Assembly (NCBI RefSeq): GCF_017744435.1
Contig: NZ_JAGIBG010000034.1
Location: forward strand, 1 to 59,312
DNA length: 59,312 nt
Reading direction: 5' to 3'
Source: Pseudomonas sp.
GTDB taxonomy: Bacteria > Pseudomonadota > Gammaproteobacteria > Pseudomonadales > Pseudomonadaceae
Position 1 is the first letter of the stretch. Each line of letters starts with the position of its first letter. The notes beneath the pieces were generated by a model. It did no database searches, was not told the DNA's origin, and saw only the letters and a program-made list of their open reading frames with translations. The position numbers were made by a program, and so were the translations under genes. Shown piece by piece: positions 26,005-33,493 of the stretch.

Positions 26005-26919
26005 ATGCATATCGATCTGCGTCAGTTGCGCCACTACATTGCCCTTGTCGAGCACCGCAGTTTTGTCGCCGCAGCTGCGGCGGTAAACCTGTCGCAATCG
26101 GCCTTCAGCCGCAGCATCCAGACCCTGGAGCACAACATCGGCTGCCGCCTGGTCGACCGCGCCAGCAAGGAACTTTCACCCACCCGCCAGGGCCTGCTGG
26201 TGCTGGAGCACTCGCGGCGCCTGGTGCATGGCGCGCATAACCTGGTCAACGAGATCCACCAGTTCAATGGCGCCACCACAGGCGTGGTGCGCTTCGGCTC
26301 CGGCCCGGCACCCGCAGGTGGCCTGGTGCCACGGGCGGTGGCGCGCTTCGTGGCCGAGTACCCGGCGGCGCGCACCTGCTTCCAGGTGGATAACTGGCAG
26401 GTGCTGAACCGCAAGCTGATTGCCGAAGAGATCGAGTTCTTCGTGGCCGACACACGCCAGTTCGAGTCCGACCCGGATTACCGCGTACACAAGCTGGTGC
26501 CGCAGCGCTGGCACTTCTGCTGCCGGGCCGGGCACCCGCTGACCGAAAAGGCCGAGGTACGCGCCAGGGATGTATTCGACTACCCGCTGGCAACCACCTT
26601 CCGCCCGCCGAACATCCGCAAGATCCTCAGCGATCTCAGTGGCCGGCAGGACTTTCTGCCGACGGTGGAGTGCGAGCATGGTTATGCGCTGCTGAACGTG
26701 GTGATGCATTCGGACACCATTGGTATCGCCTGCAATGCCAACTTGCGGCCTTACCAGATGGAGCGGGGACTGGTGGCGTTGAAACTGGTGGACCTGGCGC
26801 CGGAGCAGGAAGAGGCGTTCTATACCCGCTATGGGGTGGTGAGCCGGGTGGGGTATGGCTTGTCGCCGTTGGCGCAGGGGTTGGTCAGGCAGCTGATTGC
26901 CTGTGATACCGAGATCTGA
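26005..26919 (+). CDS. sftR: LysR-type regulator SftR
   Basis: It controls sulfate-ester genes, by the S-313 precedent. The product is 304 aa with an N-terminal winged helix-turn-helix (about 3-62, SFVAAAAAVNLSQSAFSRSI) and a C-terminal effector domain. It has eight Cys and three Met, so unlike the enzymes it controls it is not sulfur-poor, fitting a low-abundance regulator. The ribosome site before ATG 26005 is weak (GTAGAAA). It is transcribed away from sftP-astA. The ligand is probably a sulfate ester. Confidence 0.85.
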   Translation: MHIDLRQLRHYIALVEHRSFVAAAAAVNLSQSAFSRSIQTLEHNIGCRLVDRASKELSPTRQGLLVLEHSRRLVHGAHNLVNEIHQFNGATTGVVRFGSGPAPAGGLVPRAVARFVAEYPAARTCFQVDNWQVLNRKLIAEEIEFFVADTRQFESDPDYRVHKLVPQRWHFCCRAGHPLTEKAEVRARDVFDYPLATTFRPPNIRKILSDLSGRQDFLPTVECEHGYALLNVVMHSDTIGIACNANLRPYQMERGLVALKLVDLAPEQEEAFYTRYGVVSRVGYGLSPLAQGLVRQLIACDTEI

Positions 26920-26935
26920 ACGCCCCTGCCGAATC

Positions 26936-27040
26936 TGTGGGAGCGGGCGAGCCCGCGAACACCGGCGGAGCCGGTGCCATCAATCGCGGCGCCTGCTTCG
27001 CGGCGGTTCGACGCCTCGACATGCCCGCTCCCACAGGGTT
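26936..27040. repeat. Composite intergenic repeat between sftR and atsK
   Basis: TGTGGGAGCGGGCGAGCCCGCG at the left and ATGCCCGCTCCCACAG at the right form the outer stem. Between them are an ACCGGCGGAGCCGGT hairpin and a CGGCGGTTCGACGCCTCG segment also found near 45205. It lies between convergent genes. Confidence 0.75.
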
Positions 27041-27051
27041 TCTCTACAGGC

Positions 27052-27957
27052 CTACCCCTTACGGGTAGTCCGGCTCAACTGACCATCAACCCCCACCGGC
27101 ACTTCACCGGCCAAGGTCACCCGCCGCACCACCCGCGGCTGGGTACCGTAATCATCCACCGCATAATGCTGCGTGGCGCGGTTATCCCAGATCGCCACAT
27201 CCCCCGCCTCCCAACGCCAGCGCACGGTGTTCTCCAACCGCGTCACATGCCCCTGCAGCACCGCGAACAGGTGCTGCGAGTCGGCCAGCGAATAGCCCTT
27301 GATGCGCTTGACGAAATGCCCAAGCTGCAATGCACGTTCACCACTGACCGGGTGCACCCGCACCACCGGGTGCTCGGTCTCGTACACGGTCGAGGTGAAC
27401 ACCTTGCGATAACGCTCGAGCTTGGCCGGGTCAACATCGGGCTTGATGCTCGCGTAGTCATATTCGTTGCTGTGCACCGCCCACAGCTTGTCGGCCAGCT
27501 CGCGCAGCGGCTCGGGCAGTTCCTGGTAGGCCGCGGCCGTGTTGGCCCAGACGGTGTCGCCGCCGGAAGCCGGCGCCACCACGCTGCGCAGGATCGAGGC
27601 CTTGGGGTAGGCATCGACGAAGGTCACGTCGGTGTGCCAGGAGTTGGCCCGCTGGCCTTCGGCACCGTCCAGTTGCAGCAGGTAGCTGGTGCCGTCCACC
27701 ACCGGCACGGTGGGGTGGGCGACCGGCTCGCCGAGCAGCTTGGCGAAGCCTTCCTGGCTAAGGTCGTCCAGGTGGGTCTGGCCACGGAAGAAGATCACCT
27801 TGTGCTTCACCAGGGCTGCCTGGATGGCGTCGATGGTGGCGGCATCGAGGTCGGCGGACAGCTTCAACCCACGGATTTCGGCGCCGATGCGGCCGGCAAC
27901 CGGGTGGATGTCGAGTTCGAGGGCGTGTGGCGCGGAGGCCAGTGCGGCATTGCTCAT
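27052..27957 (-). CDS. atsK: Fe(II)/2-oxoglutarate-dependent alkylsulfatase AtsK
   Basis: It oxygenates an alkyl sulfate ester, giving aldehyde and inorganic sulfate while decarboxylating 2-oxoglutarate; cytoplasmic. The product is 301 aa, the exact length of the characterised P. putida S-313 enzyme. The iron ligands His108 and Asp110 (HTD) and His264, and the 2-oxoglutarate-binding Arg275/Arg279 region, are all present. There is no Cys and no Met beyond the initiator. I start it at ATG 27957, with AAGGA upstream. It follows atsR by 36 bp in the same operon. Confidence 0.95.
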   Translation of the reverse strand: MSNAALASAPHALELDIHPVAGRIGAEIRGLKLSADLDAATIDAIQAALVKHKVIFFRGQTHLDDLSQEGFAKLLGEPVAHPTVPVVDGTSYLLQLDGAEGQRANSWHTDVTFVDAYPKASILRSVVAPASGGDTVWANTAAAYQELPEPLRELADKLWAVHSNEYDYASIKPDVDPAKLERYRKVFTSTVYETEHPVVRVHPVSGERALQLGHFVKRIKGYSLADSQHLFAVLQGHVTRLENTVRWRWEAGDVAIWDNRATQHYAVDDYGTQPRVVRRVTLAGEVPVGVDGQLSRTTRKG

Positions 27958-27993
27958 GGTCGTGGTCCTTGCGGTCATGGTCGGGTTTTGGGT

Positions 27994-29031
27994 TCAGCGG
28001 GCGGCCTGCACGGCCTGTTGGTGTTGCAGTGCGGCATCGAGGAAACGCGGCTCGATCCACTCGGAAACCTGGAAGCCACGGCGGATCAGGCGCTCGCGGG
28101 CGGCCAGGTCGACGCCCTGCTGCAGCTGGGCAACGAAATCGGCGTCCAGCCGCGGGTCGAAGTAATGGGCGAGGTCTTCCTTGGCCAGGTCATCGCTGAG
28201 GATGCTGCGCGGCCAGTTGGCGTTGCTCGCCACCAGGTCGACATAGGCCTCGCGGTTATGCTCGTCGCGCAGCCAGCTGGCGGCCTGCTCCTGGGCATTG
28301 ACCAGGCGCTGCACCAGCTCGGGGTATTTGCGGATGAAGTCGCCGGTGCCGAGCAAAACCGCCTGGGTGCTGCCGGCGCCGGCCAGGTCGCGGGAATTGA
28401 CGGGCAGCTCGACCAGCCCGCGCTCACGCAGCGACAGCAGGCTGGAGAGGCCCCAGGTGGCGTCGATCTGCTTGGCGGCCAATGCGGCGTTGGCGGCGTT
28501 GAAGTCGAGGTTGATCACTTTCAGGTCACGCTCGGACAGCCCCTGGCTGGCCAGGGCACTGGCGAACGACAGCTGGTTGGCGGTGCCGCGAAACACCGCA
28601 ACGCGCTTGCCCTTGAGGTCGTGCAGGGTCTTGATGCCGGAACCCGGCACCACCCCCAGATAGCTCTTCACCCCACGCACCCCGGCCGTCAGCACGCGGG
28701 TGTCGAGGCCGTTGGCCTTGCCGACGATCGCCGCCAGGTCGCCCAGGTAGGCGAAGTCGGCCTGGCCATTGGCCAAGGCTTCGTTGACCACAGGGCCTGC
28801 GCCCTTGAAGAAATGCCAGTCGATGCGGATGCCGTCTTTGGCGAATGCCTTCTCCAGCAGTTGCTGGTCACGCAGTACATCGACTACGCCGCCGGCACTG
28901 TGCTTGCTGCCGGCGCTCAGGTCGGGCACGGCGATGCGGATGCTTTCCGGCTTGTCCGGCTCGGCGGCGTGGGCGCTCAGGGTAAAGGCCAGACCGAGGG
29001 CGGTGATCAGGTGGCGCAGAGGGGTTTTCAT
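27994..29031 (-). CDS. atsR: Sulfate-ester ABC transporter, periplasmic binding protein AtsR
   Basis: It captures sulfate esters in the periplasm for import by AtsBC. The product is 345 aa with signal peptide 1-22 (cleavage at AHA-AEP) and a TauA/SsuA-type fold (VNEALANGQADFAYLGDLAA, IKTLHDLKGKRVAVFRGTAN). It contains no Cys and only the initiator Met. It is the first gene of atsR-atsK and diverges from atsB-atsC, so one transporter is split between two opposed operons. The start has GGAG ten bases upstream. Confidence 0.88.
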   Translation of the reverse strand: MKTPLRHLITALGLAFTLSAHAAEPDKPESIRIAVPDLSAGSKHSAGGVVDVLRDQQLLEKAFAKDGIRIDWHFFKGAGPVVNEALANGQADFAYLGDLAAIVGKANGLDTRVLTAGVRGVKSYLGVVPGSGIKTLHDLKGKRVAVFRGTANQLSFASALASQGLSERDLKVINLDFNAANAALAAKQIDATWGLSSLLSLRERGLVELPVNSRDLAGAGSTQAVLLGTGDFIRKYPELVQRLVNAQEQAASWLRDEHNREAYVDLVASNANWPRSILSDDLAKEDLAHYFDPRLDADFVAQLQQGVDLAARERLIRRGFQVSEWIEPRFLDAALQHQQAVQAAR

Positions 29032-29094
29032 GGCAAGGCTCCTTGGCAGGCTGCCACCGGCGATGGCCGGCGCTTTGGCCAGAAGCTAGGCAGG

Positions 29095-29300
29095 TCTGGT
29101 TAGAACCTACAAAGATCAAAACTTCATTTTTTAGTAACTGGAAGACATAAACGAGGATTGATGCGGGGCGCGGGGCGGCTTGCGGGAAACGCATCGAAAA
29201 TATGAGGAAAACGCAATGGCGAGAGGGTTCCGCCTGCAGGGACTGCATGCTCTTATCTCTTGAAGGTCTCTTGTGTGAATTTTTAATTCCATAAGCGAAT
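29095..29300. promoter_or_regulatory. Divergent promoter region atsR / atsB
   Basis: An AT-rich stretch (about 29105-29140, CAAAACTTCATTTTTTAGTAAC) and a second near 29270-29300 sit in the 297-bp divergent interval. The first resembles the AT islands before tcyJ and sftP. No regulator site is certain. Confidence 0.4.
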
Positions 29301-29328
29301 AACATTGGAACGCTTCGAGAGATGGCCG

Positions 29329-30924
29329 ATGAATGGAGTTCTGAGCAGAGGGCGGGGTTGGCTTCGGGGGCCGCTGCGCGACCCAATCGCGACGCAAGGC
29401 CGCTCCCACAAAGGCCGCGTCTTGCCATGGGTAGTGCCGGTCCTGATTGCGCTGCTGTGGGTCGTGGCGAGCCGGCAGCACTGGATGAGCGAGCAGATCC
29501 TGCCGGCACCTTCGCTGGTGTGGCAGAGCGCACTGGAGTTTGGCTCCGGTGAGCTTTGGGGGCACTTGTGGATAAGTCTGCAGCGGCTGTTCTGGGGGCT
29601 GCTGGCGGGCGTCGGCAGCGGCTTGCTGCTCGGCACCTGGCTGGGCACCTCACGCCAGGCGCAGACCTTGGTGCTGCCGACCTTCGTGGCCCTGGCGCAG
29701 ATCCCTACCCTGGCCTGGATTCCGCTGTTCATGCTGTTCTTCGGTATCGGCGAACTGCTCAAGCTGGTGGTGCTGGTGAAGGCCGTGGTGGTACCGGTCA
29801 CCTTGCACACCCTGGTCGGCGTGCGCGATGCCCAGCCCAAGCTGCGCGAAGCCGCCGCCGCGCTGCGCCTGCCACGCCACCTGTTGTTCCGGCGCCTGCT
29901 GCTGCCAGCTGCCCTGCCTGCCTTCCTCACTGGGGTGCGCCTGGCCCTGGCGACAGGCTGGACCTCGTTGCTCGCCGTTGAGCTGCTGGCCTCCAGCGAA
30001 GGCATCGGTTACCTGATGGTATGGGGCAGGCAGCTGTTCATGCTCGATCTGGTGCTGTTGTGCATCCTGGTGATTGGCCTGGTCGGTGCACTGCTGGAAC
30101 GTGGCTTCTCGACCCTGGAAAAGCGCTTGCTGTACTGGCCGCAACCGGCCACTGGCGAACAACAGCGCGGGCCTGTGCCACGGGGCTGGCAGAGCCTGCT
30201 GCTGCCGGCAGCGCTGCTTGCGCTATGGCAGGCGAGCAACAGCTTCGGCTGGATCGACCCGAACATTCTCACGTCCCCGCTGGAGGTGTTGCGCACCCTG
30301 TTCAGTGGCCTGGCCGATGGCTCGCTGCCTGAAGCCATGCTGCTGAGCCTGCAGCGCACCCTGACCGGCCTGCTCCTGGGTGGCGGCGCCGGCTTGCTGA
30401 GCGGGCTGTTGCTGGGGCTGTCACACAATGCGGAACGTCTCTTCGGGCCAAGCCTTTCGGCCCTGCGGCAAGTGGCGCTGTTTGCCTGGGTACCCTTGCT
30501 CACGGCCTGGTTCGGCCTCGGCGAAGGGGCCAAGAATGTGTTTGTCGGCCTGGCGGCGTTTTTTCCGCTGCTGATCGCCACCCAACGCGGCATCGCCAGC
30601 CTCTCACCGCAACTGGGCGAAGCGGCGCGCACACTGCGCCTGAACCTGTGGCAACGCCTGCGCCTGCTGGTGCTGCCCGGCGCCGCACCGGCGATATTCG
30701 CCGGCCTGCGCCTGTCATTGATCTACGCGTGGCTGGGCACCATCGGTGCCGAGTACTTCATGCCCTCGGACGGCGGCATCGCCAGCCTGATGATCGGCGC
30801 CCAGCAACTGTTCCGCATGGACCAGGTCATGGCCGCGATGGTCCTGATCGGCCTGGTCGGCGCCCTGCTCGGCACCCTCGGCCAACGCCTCGAATCGCGC
30901 GCCACGCGCTGGAGAACCGCATGA
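29329..30924 (+). CDS. atsB: Sulfate-ester ABC transporter, fused double permease AtsB
   Basis: This is the inner-membrane channel of the Ats importer. The product is about 531 aa, twice a normal TauC-type permease, because two permease domains are fused (about 30-270 and 280-530). Each half carries an EAA loop (LREAAAALRLPRHLLFRR and LGEAARTLRLNLWQRLRL) and a similar GYLM..G.QLF.MD end, so it acts as a built-in dimer. This fused form is known for AtsB. The start is uncertain: TTG 29305 or ATG 29329, and codons for about residues 14-30 derive from an intergenic repeat. It overlaps atsC by 4 bp. Confidence 0.85.
   Translation: MNGVLSRGRGWLRGPLRDPIATQGRSHKGRVLPWVVPVLIALLWVVASRQHWMSEQILPAPSLVWQSALEFGSGELWGHLWISLQRLFWGLLAGVGSGLLLGTWLGTSRQAQTLVLPTFVALAQIPTLAWIPLFMLFFGIGELLKLVVLVKAVVVPVTLHTLVGVRDAQPKLREAAAALRLPRHLLFRRLLLPAALPAFLTGVRLALATGWTSLLAVELLASSEGIGYLMVWGRQLFMLDLVLLCILVIGLVGALLERGFSTLEKRLLYWPQPATGEQQRGPVPRGWQSLLLPAALLALWQASNSFGWIDPNILTSPLEVLRTLFSGLADGSLPEAMLLSLQRTLTGLLLGGGAGLLSGLLLGLSHNAERLFGPSLSALRQVALFAWVPLLTAWFGLGEGAKNVFVGLAAFFPLLIATQRGIASLSPQLGEAARTLRLNLWQRLRLLVLPGAAPAIFAGLRLSLIYAWLGTIGAEYFMPSDGGIASLMIGAQQLFRMDQVMAAMVLIGLVGALLGTLGQRLESRATRWRTA
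29370..29424 (+). repeat. Half intergenic repeat inside the 5' end of atsB
   Basis: GGGCCGCTGCGCGACCC ... CGCAAGGCCGCTCCCACAAAG matches one arm of the window's repeat family but is read as codons GPLRDPIATQGRSHKG. No second arm was seen. It implies either a repeat captured by the gene or a true start downstream of it. Confidence 0.55.
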
Positions 30925-31784
30925 ATGCTTTCAATGCTTCACACCTGCTCGCGGCCAATCAGGCCGACACCACGCCGCCGCTGGTCAGCTTCGAAGGCGT
31001 CGGCAAAGTCTTCAGTGTCGATGGCCAGCCCCTCGAGGCCATCCGCAACTTCAACCTGGCCATCAACGAAGGCGAGTTCATCGCCATCGTTGGCGCCTCG
31101 GGTTGCGGCAAGTCGACCCTGCTGCGCCTGCTGGTCGGGCTGGACACCGACTACAGCGGCACTATCCGCGTCGATGGCCAGGCGGTCAGCGGCATCGGCG
31201 GCGAGCGCGGCATCGTATTCCAGGAGCATCGCCTGTTCCCCTGGCTGACGGTTGAGCAGAACATCGCCCTGGGCCTGGTCAACGAACACCTGACCCAGGG
31301 TGAACGCGCCCGGCGTGTGCATGAGTTCGTGCAACTGGTGGGCCTGGTCGGTTTCGAGTCGGCCTACCCACACCAGCTGTCCGGCGGCATGGCCCAGCGC
31401 GTGGCAATCGCCCGTGGCCTGGTGGCCAGCCCACGCATCCTGTTGCTGGACGAGCCGTTCGGCGCGCTCGATGCACTGACCCGCCAGCAGCTGCAGGACG
31501 AACTGCTGGCCATCCGCGAACGCGCCGGCATCACCACCCTACTGGTGACCCACGATGCCGAGGAAGCCACCTACCTCGCCGACCGGGTGGTGGTGCTGGA
31601 GCCGCGCCCGGGGCGGATCAAGTCGGTGGTGGAAATCGACCTGCCCCACCCGCGCCTGCGCACCGGGGTGGCCTTGCATGCACTGCGTGAGAAGGTCCTG
31701 CACCAGATCACTGGCGACGGCGGCTACCTGCCATCGCCAGCGCGCCGGGTGGAAGGCCTGAGACCCGAATTGATTGCTTTGTGA
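30921..31784 (+). CDS. atsC: Sulfate-ester ABC transporter ATP-binding protein AtsC
   Basis: This is the ATPase for the AtsR/AtsB importer. The product is 287 aa of the TauB/SsuB branch: Walker A GASGCGKST, signature LSGGMAQR, Walker B ILLLDEPFGALDALTR and switch His in LVTHDAEEA. There are two Met and one Cys. ATG 30921 lies inside the atsB stop (ATGA), so translation is coupled. An intergenic repeat pair follows. Confidence 0.9.
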   Translation: MNAFNASHLLAANQADTTPPLVSFEGVGKVFSVDGQPLEAIRNFNLAINEGEFIAIVGASGCGKSTLLRLLVGLDTDYSGTIRVDGQAVSGIGGERGIVFQEHRLFPWLTVEQNIALGLVNEHLTQGERARRVHEFVQLVGLVGFESAYPHQLSGGMAQRVAIARGLVASPRILLLDEPFGALDALTRQQLQDELLAIRERAGITTLLVTHDAEEATYLADRVVVLEPRPGRIKSVVEIDLPHPRLRTGVALHALREKVLHQITGDGGYLPSPARRVEGLRPELIAL

Positions 31785-31794
31785 TACGCGATCC

Positions 31795-31900
31795 CTGTAG
31801 GAGCGGGCTTGCCCCGCGAACACCGGCAACGCCGGTGCCATGCTCTGCGGTGTTTGGCACCAGCTCTGCCGGTGTTCGCGGGACAAGCCCGCTCCTACAG
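31795..31900. repeat. Paired intergenic repeat between atsC and the DUF971 gene
   Basis: Arms of 34 bp (31795-31828 and 31867-31900) have two offset mismatches, of a TAGGAGCGGGCTTG subtype with an ACACCGGCA extension. An inner GGCAACGCCGGTGCC segment makes extra pairing. It lies between convergent operons. Confidence 0.85.
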
Positions 31901-31934
31901 AGACCGTGCCAGCAATGCCATTGACGTTGTCCGT

Positions 31935-32210
31935 TCAGCCGAGATCGCGCAGGTAGGCCCAGGGATAGATACCTCGTTCATGCCCATCGCTGAACACCAA
32001 CTGCACGCCATACCCCTGCGCCACAACCCGCTCGACGCGCACGTCGGCACTTGCCACCGACACCCGCCCCTGCAAGCGCGCCGCCCGGCATTGCGAACAG
32101 GGGCAGGCGCCGCGAAGCCGGGCATGGCTGATGACTGCTTCGGTCTCGGCCCACTGCAAAGTCAGCAAGCCGGGCTCGCGCTGATTGCGTATTGCGCTCG
32201 GGCTGTTCAT
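31935..32210 (-). CDS. DUF971 (GBBH-like N-terminal) domain protein
   Basis: The function is unknown. The product is 91 aa and consists of the DUF971 domain found at the N-terminus of gamma-butyrobetaine hydroxylases, where it binds zinc, and fused to Mrp/ApbC Fe-S carriers. Cys36, Cys38 and Cys41 (CPCSQC) are candidate metal ligands. ATG 32210 overlaps the HEAT gene stop by one base. It is the last gene of the GntR/AprA-like operon and could help assemble or deliver the iron-sulfur clusters of the upstream ferredoxin; that role is inference. Confidence 0.8.
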   Translation of the reverse strand: MNSPSAIRNQREPGLLTLQWAETEAVISHARLRGACPCSQCRAARLQGRVSVASADVRVERVVAQGYGVQLVFSDGHERGIYPWAYLRDLG

Positions 32211-33175
32211 CAAGCAGCTCCGCGCAGCTGCGCCAAGGCAATGCGCACGGCCTTGCGTACTTCCGGATCGCTATCCGCTTCAGCCACCTGCAACGCCGGC
32301 AAGGCGCGGGCCAGGCCCAGCTCGCCGAGCGCCAGCGCAGCTTCCTTGCGCAGGTTGGCGATGTCATGACCAAGCAGATCGGCCAGGGCATCCAGCGCTT
32401 CGGCGTGGCGCAGGCGGCCCAGCGAACGGGCTGCGCGCAAGCGCACTTGCCAGAAGCCATCGTCCAATGCCTCCACCAGTGCCGGCCCCGCCTGGGCATG
32501 GCCAACTTTGCCCAGCGTCGTCGCGGCTTCTTCGCGTACCTGCCAGGCGGGGTCGCGCAAGGCGCCAACCAGCGCCGGCAAGACGGCGAGGTCACGGGCA
32601 AGCCCCAAGGCACCAATCGCGGCACGACGCACTTCGGTGTCGGGCTCGTGCTCGGCCAGTTTTGCCAGGGCAGGCAGCGCGGGCTCGTGCTTGAGCCACC
32701 CCAGAATACCCACGGCTTCGCGCCGCACCGCCGCGTCCTGGTCCTCCAGTGCCTTCAACGCAGGCCGGGCGGCATCTTCCAGACGCAGCTCGCGCAGGGC
32801 GCGCAAGGCACTGGCGCGGACAAAGGCATCGGCATGAATCGTCCACGGCAGAATCAGCTGGCCAGCTTCCGGGCTCTTCAACTCGCTGAGGCTCTGTGCG
32901 GCGGCCAGGCGTACCGCTTCGGCACCATCCGCCAGTGCGGCGCACAAGGCCTGTACCACTTCTGGTTCCTCCCAGGCTTCCAGCAGGCGCGCGGCCTCGG
33001 CGCGCACTTCGTCGGCGCCATCGACCAACAGGGCATCGGTCAGCCATGGCAAGGCACCAGGGTCTTCCAGGTCGGCCAGTTCGATCAAGGCAATGCGTCG
33101 CACGCCCGCATCGTCGGCTTCGAGGCGTGGCAGCAGTTCGAGAATCTCGGGGTTGTCGGTGCTTCGTTCGCTCAT
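32210..33175 (-). CDS. HEAT-repeat protein
   Basis: This 321-aa all-helical protein is built of about ten PBS-lyase/HEAT-like repeats of roughly 31 residues (for example VRRIALIELADLEDPGALPW, VRREAVGILGWLKHEPALPA, VRKAVRIALAQL). It has no signal peptide or membrane segment. HEAT scaffolds of this kind bind proteins or assist cofactor insertion. Here it sits between the ferredoxin and DUF971 genes in one operon, so an assembly or docking role for the flavoprotein/ferredoxin pair is the simplest guess. It is separated from the ferredoxin gene by 34 bp. Confidence 0.8.
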   Translation of the reverse strand: MSERSTDNPEILELLPRLEADDAGVRRIALIELADLEDPGALPWLTDALLVDGADEVRAEAARLLEAWEEPEVVQALCAALADGAEAVRLAAAQSLSELKSPEAGQLILPWTIHADAFVRASALRALRELRLEDAARPALKALEDQDAAVRREAVGILGWLKHEPALPALAKLAEHEPDTEVRRAAIGALGLARDLAVLPALVGALRDPAWQVREEAATTLGKVGHAQAGPALVEALDDGFWQVRLRAARSLGRLRHAEALDALADLLGHDIANLRKEAALALGELGLARALPALQVAEADSDPEVRKAVRIALAQLRGAA

Positions 33176-33209
33176 GGCGCGATCCTTGGCGGCGGATGAC
33201 GGGGATGAA

Positions 33210-33455
33210 TCAGCGCAGCAGGTACGGGATGTCGACCTTGACGGCGCCGGTGGGGCAGTCTTTCTCGCAGGGCATGCAGTACCAGCACTCGTCGAAGGCC
33301 ATGTAAGCCTTTTGCGTGGCCGGGTTGATCGCCAGCAGGTCCATGGGGCAGACCTCGACGCAGACGGTGCAGCCTTTTTCGGCGATGCACTTTTCTTCGT
33401 CGATGGTCACCGGGGCGCTGCTGCGAAAGAAGATTTCCTGGGGCTGGTAGGCCAT
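33210..33455 (-). CDS. 2[4Fe-4S] ferredoxin subunit (AprB-like context)
   Basis: This 81-aa electron carrier has two cluster motifs: Cys23, 29, 32 and 36 (CIAEKGCTVCVEVCP, with an extended first gap) and Cys57, 60, 63 and 67 (CWYCMPCEKDCP). The aromatic WY inside the second motif and the spacing resemble the beta subunit of adenylylsulfate reductase, though it lacks the long AprB tail. It lies 38 bp downstream of the AprA-like flavoprotein, so the two probably form one enzyme. The electron donor or acceptor is unknown. Confidence 0.85.
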   Translation of the reverse strand: MAYQPQEIFFRSSAPVTIDEEKCIAEKGCTVCVEVCPMDLLAINPATQKAYMAFDECWYCMPCEKDCPTGAVKVDIPYLLR

Positions 33456-33493
33456 TTCACGGGGTCCTTGGGGCCTTCGGCCCTCTGTTTTGT

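Noticed and set aside
26974..29103. Long plus-strand open frame opposite atsK and atsR
   Set aside because: It is antisense to two well-identified genes, its translation is Gly/Gln/Val/His-rich as expected from reading GC-rich codons backwards, and it has no ribosome site.
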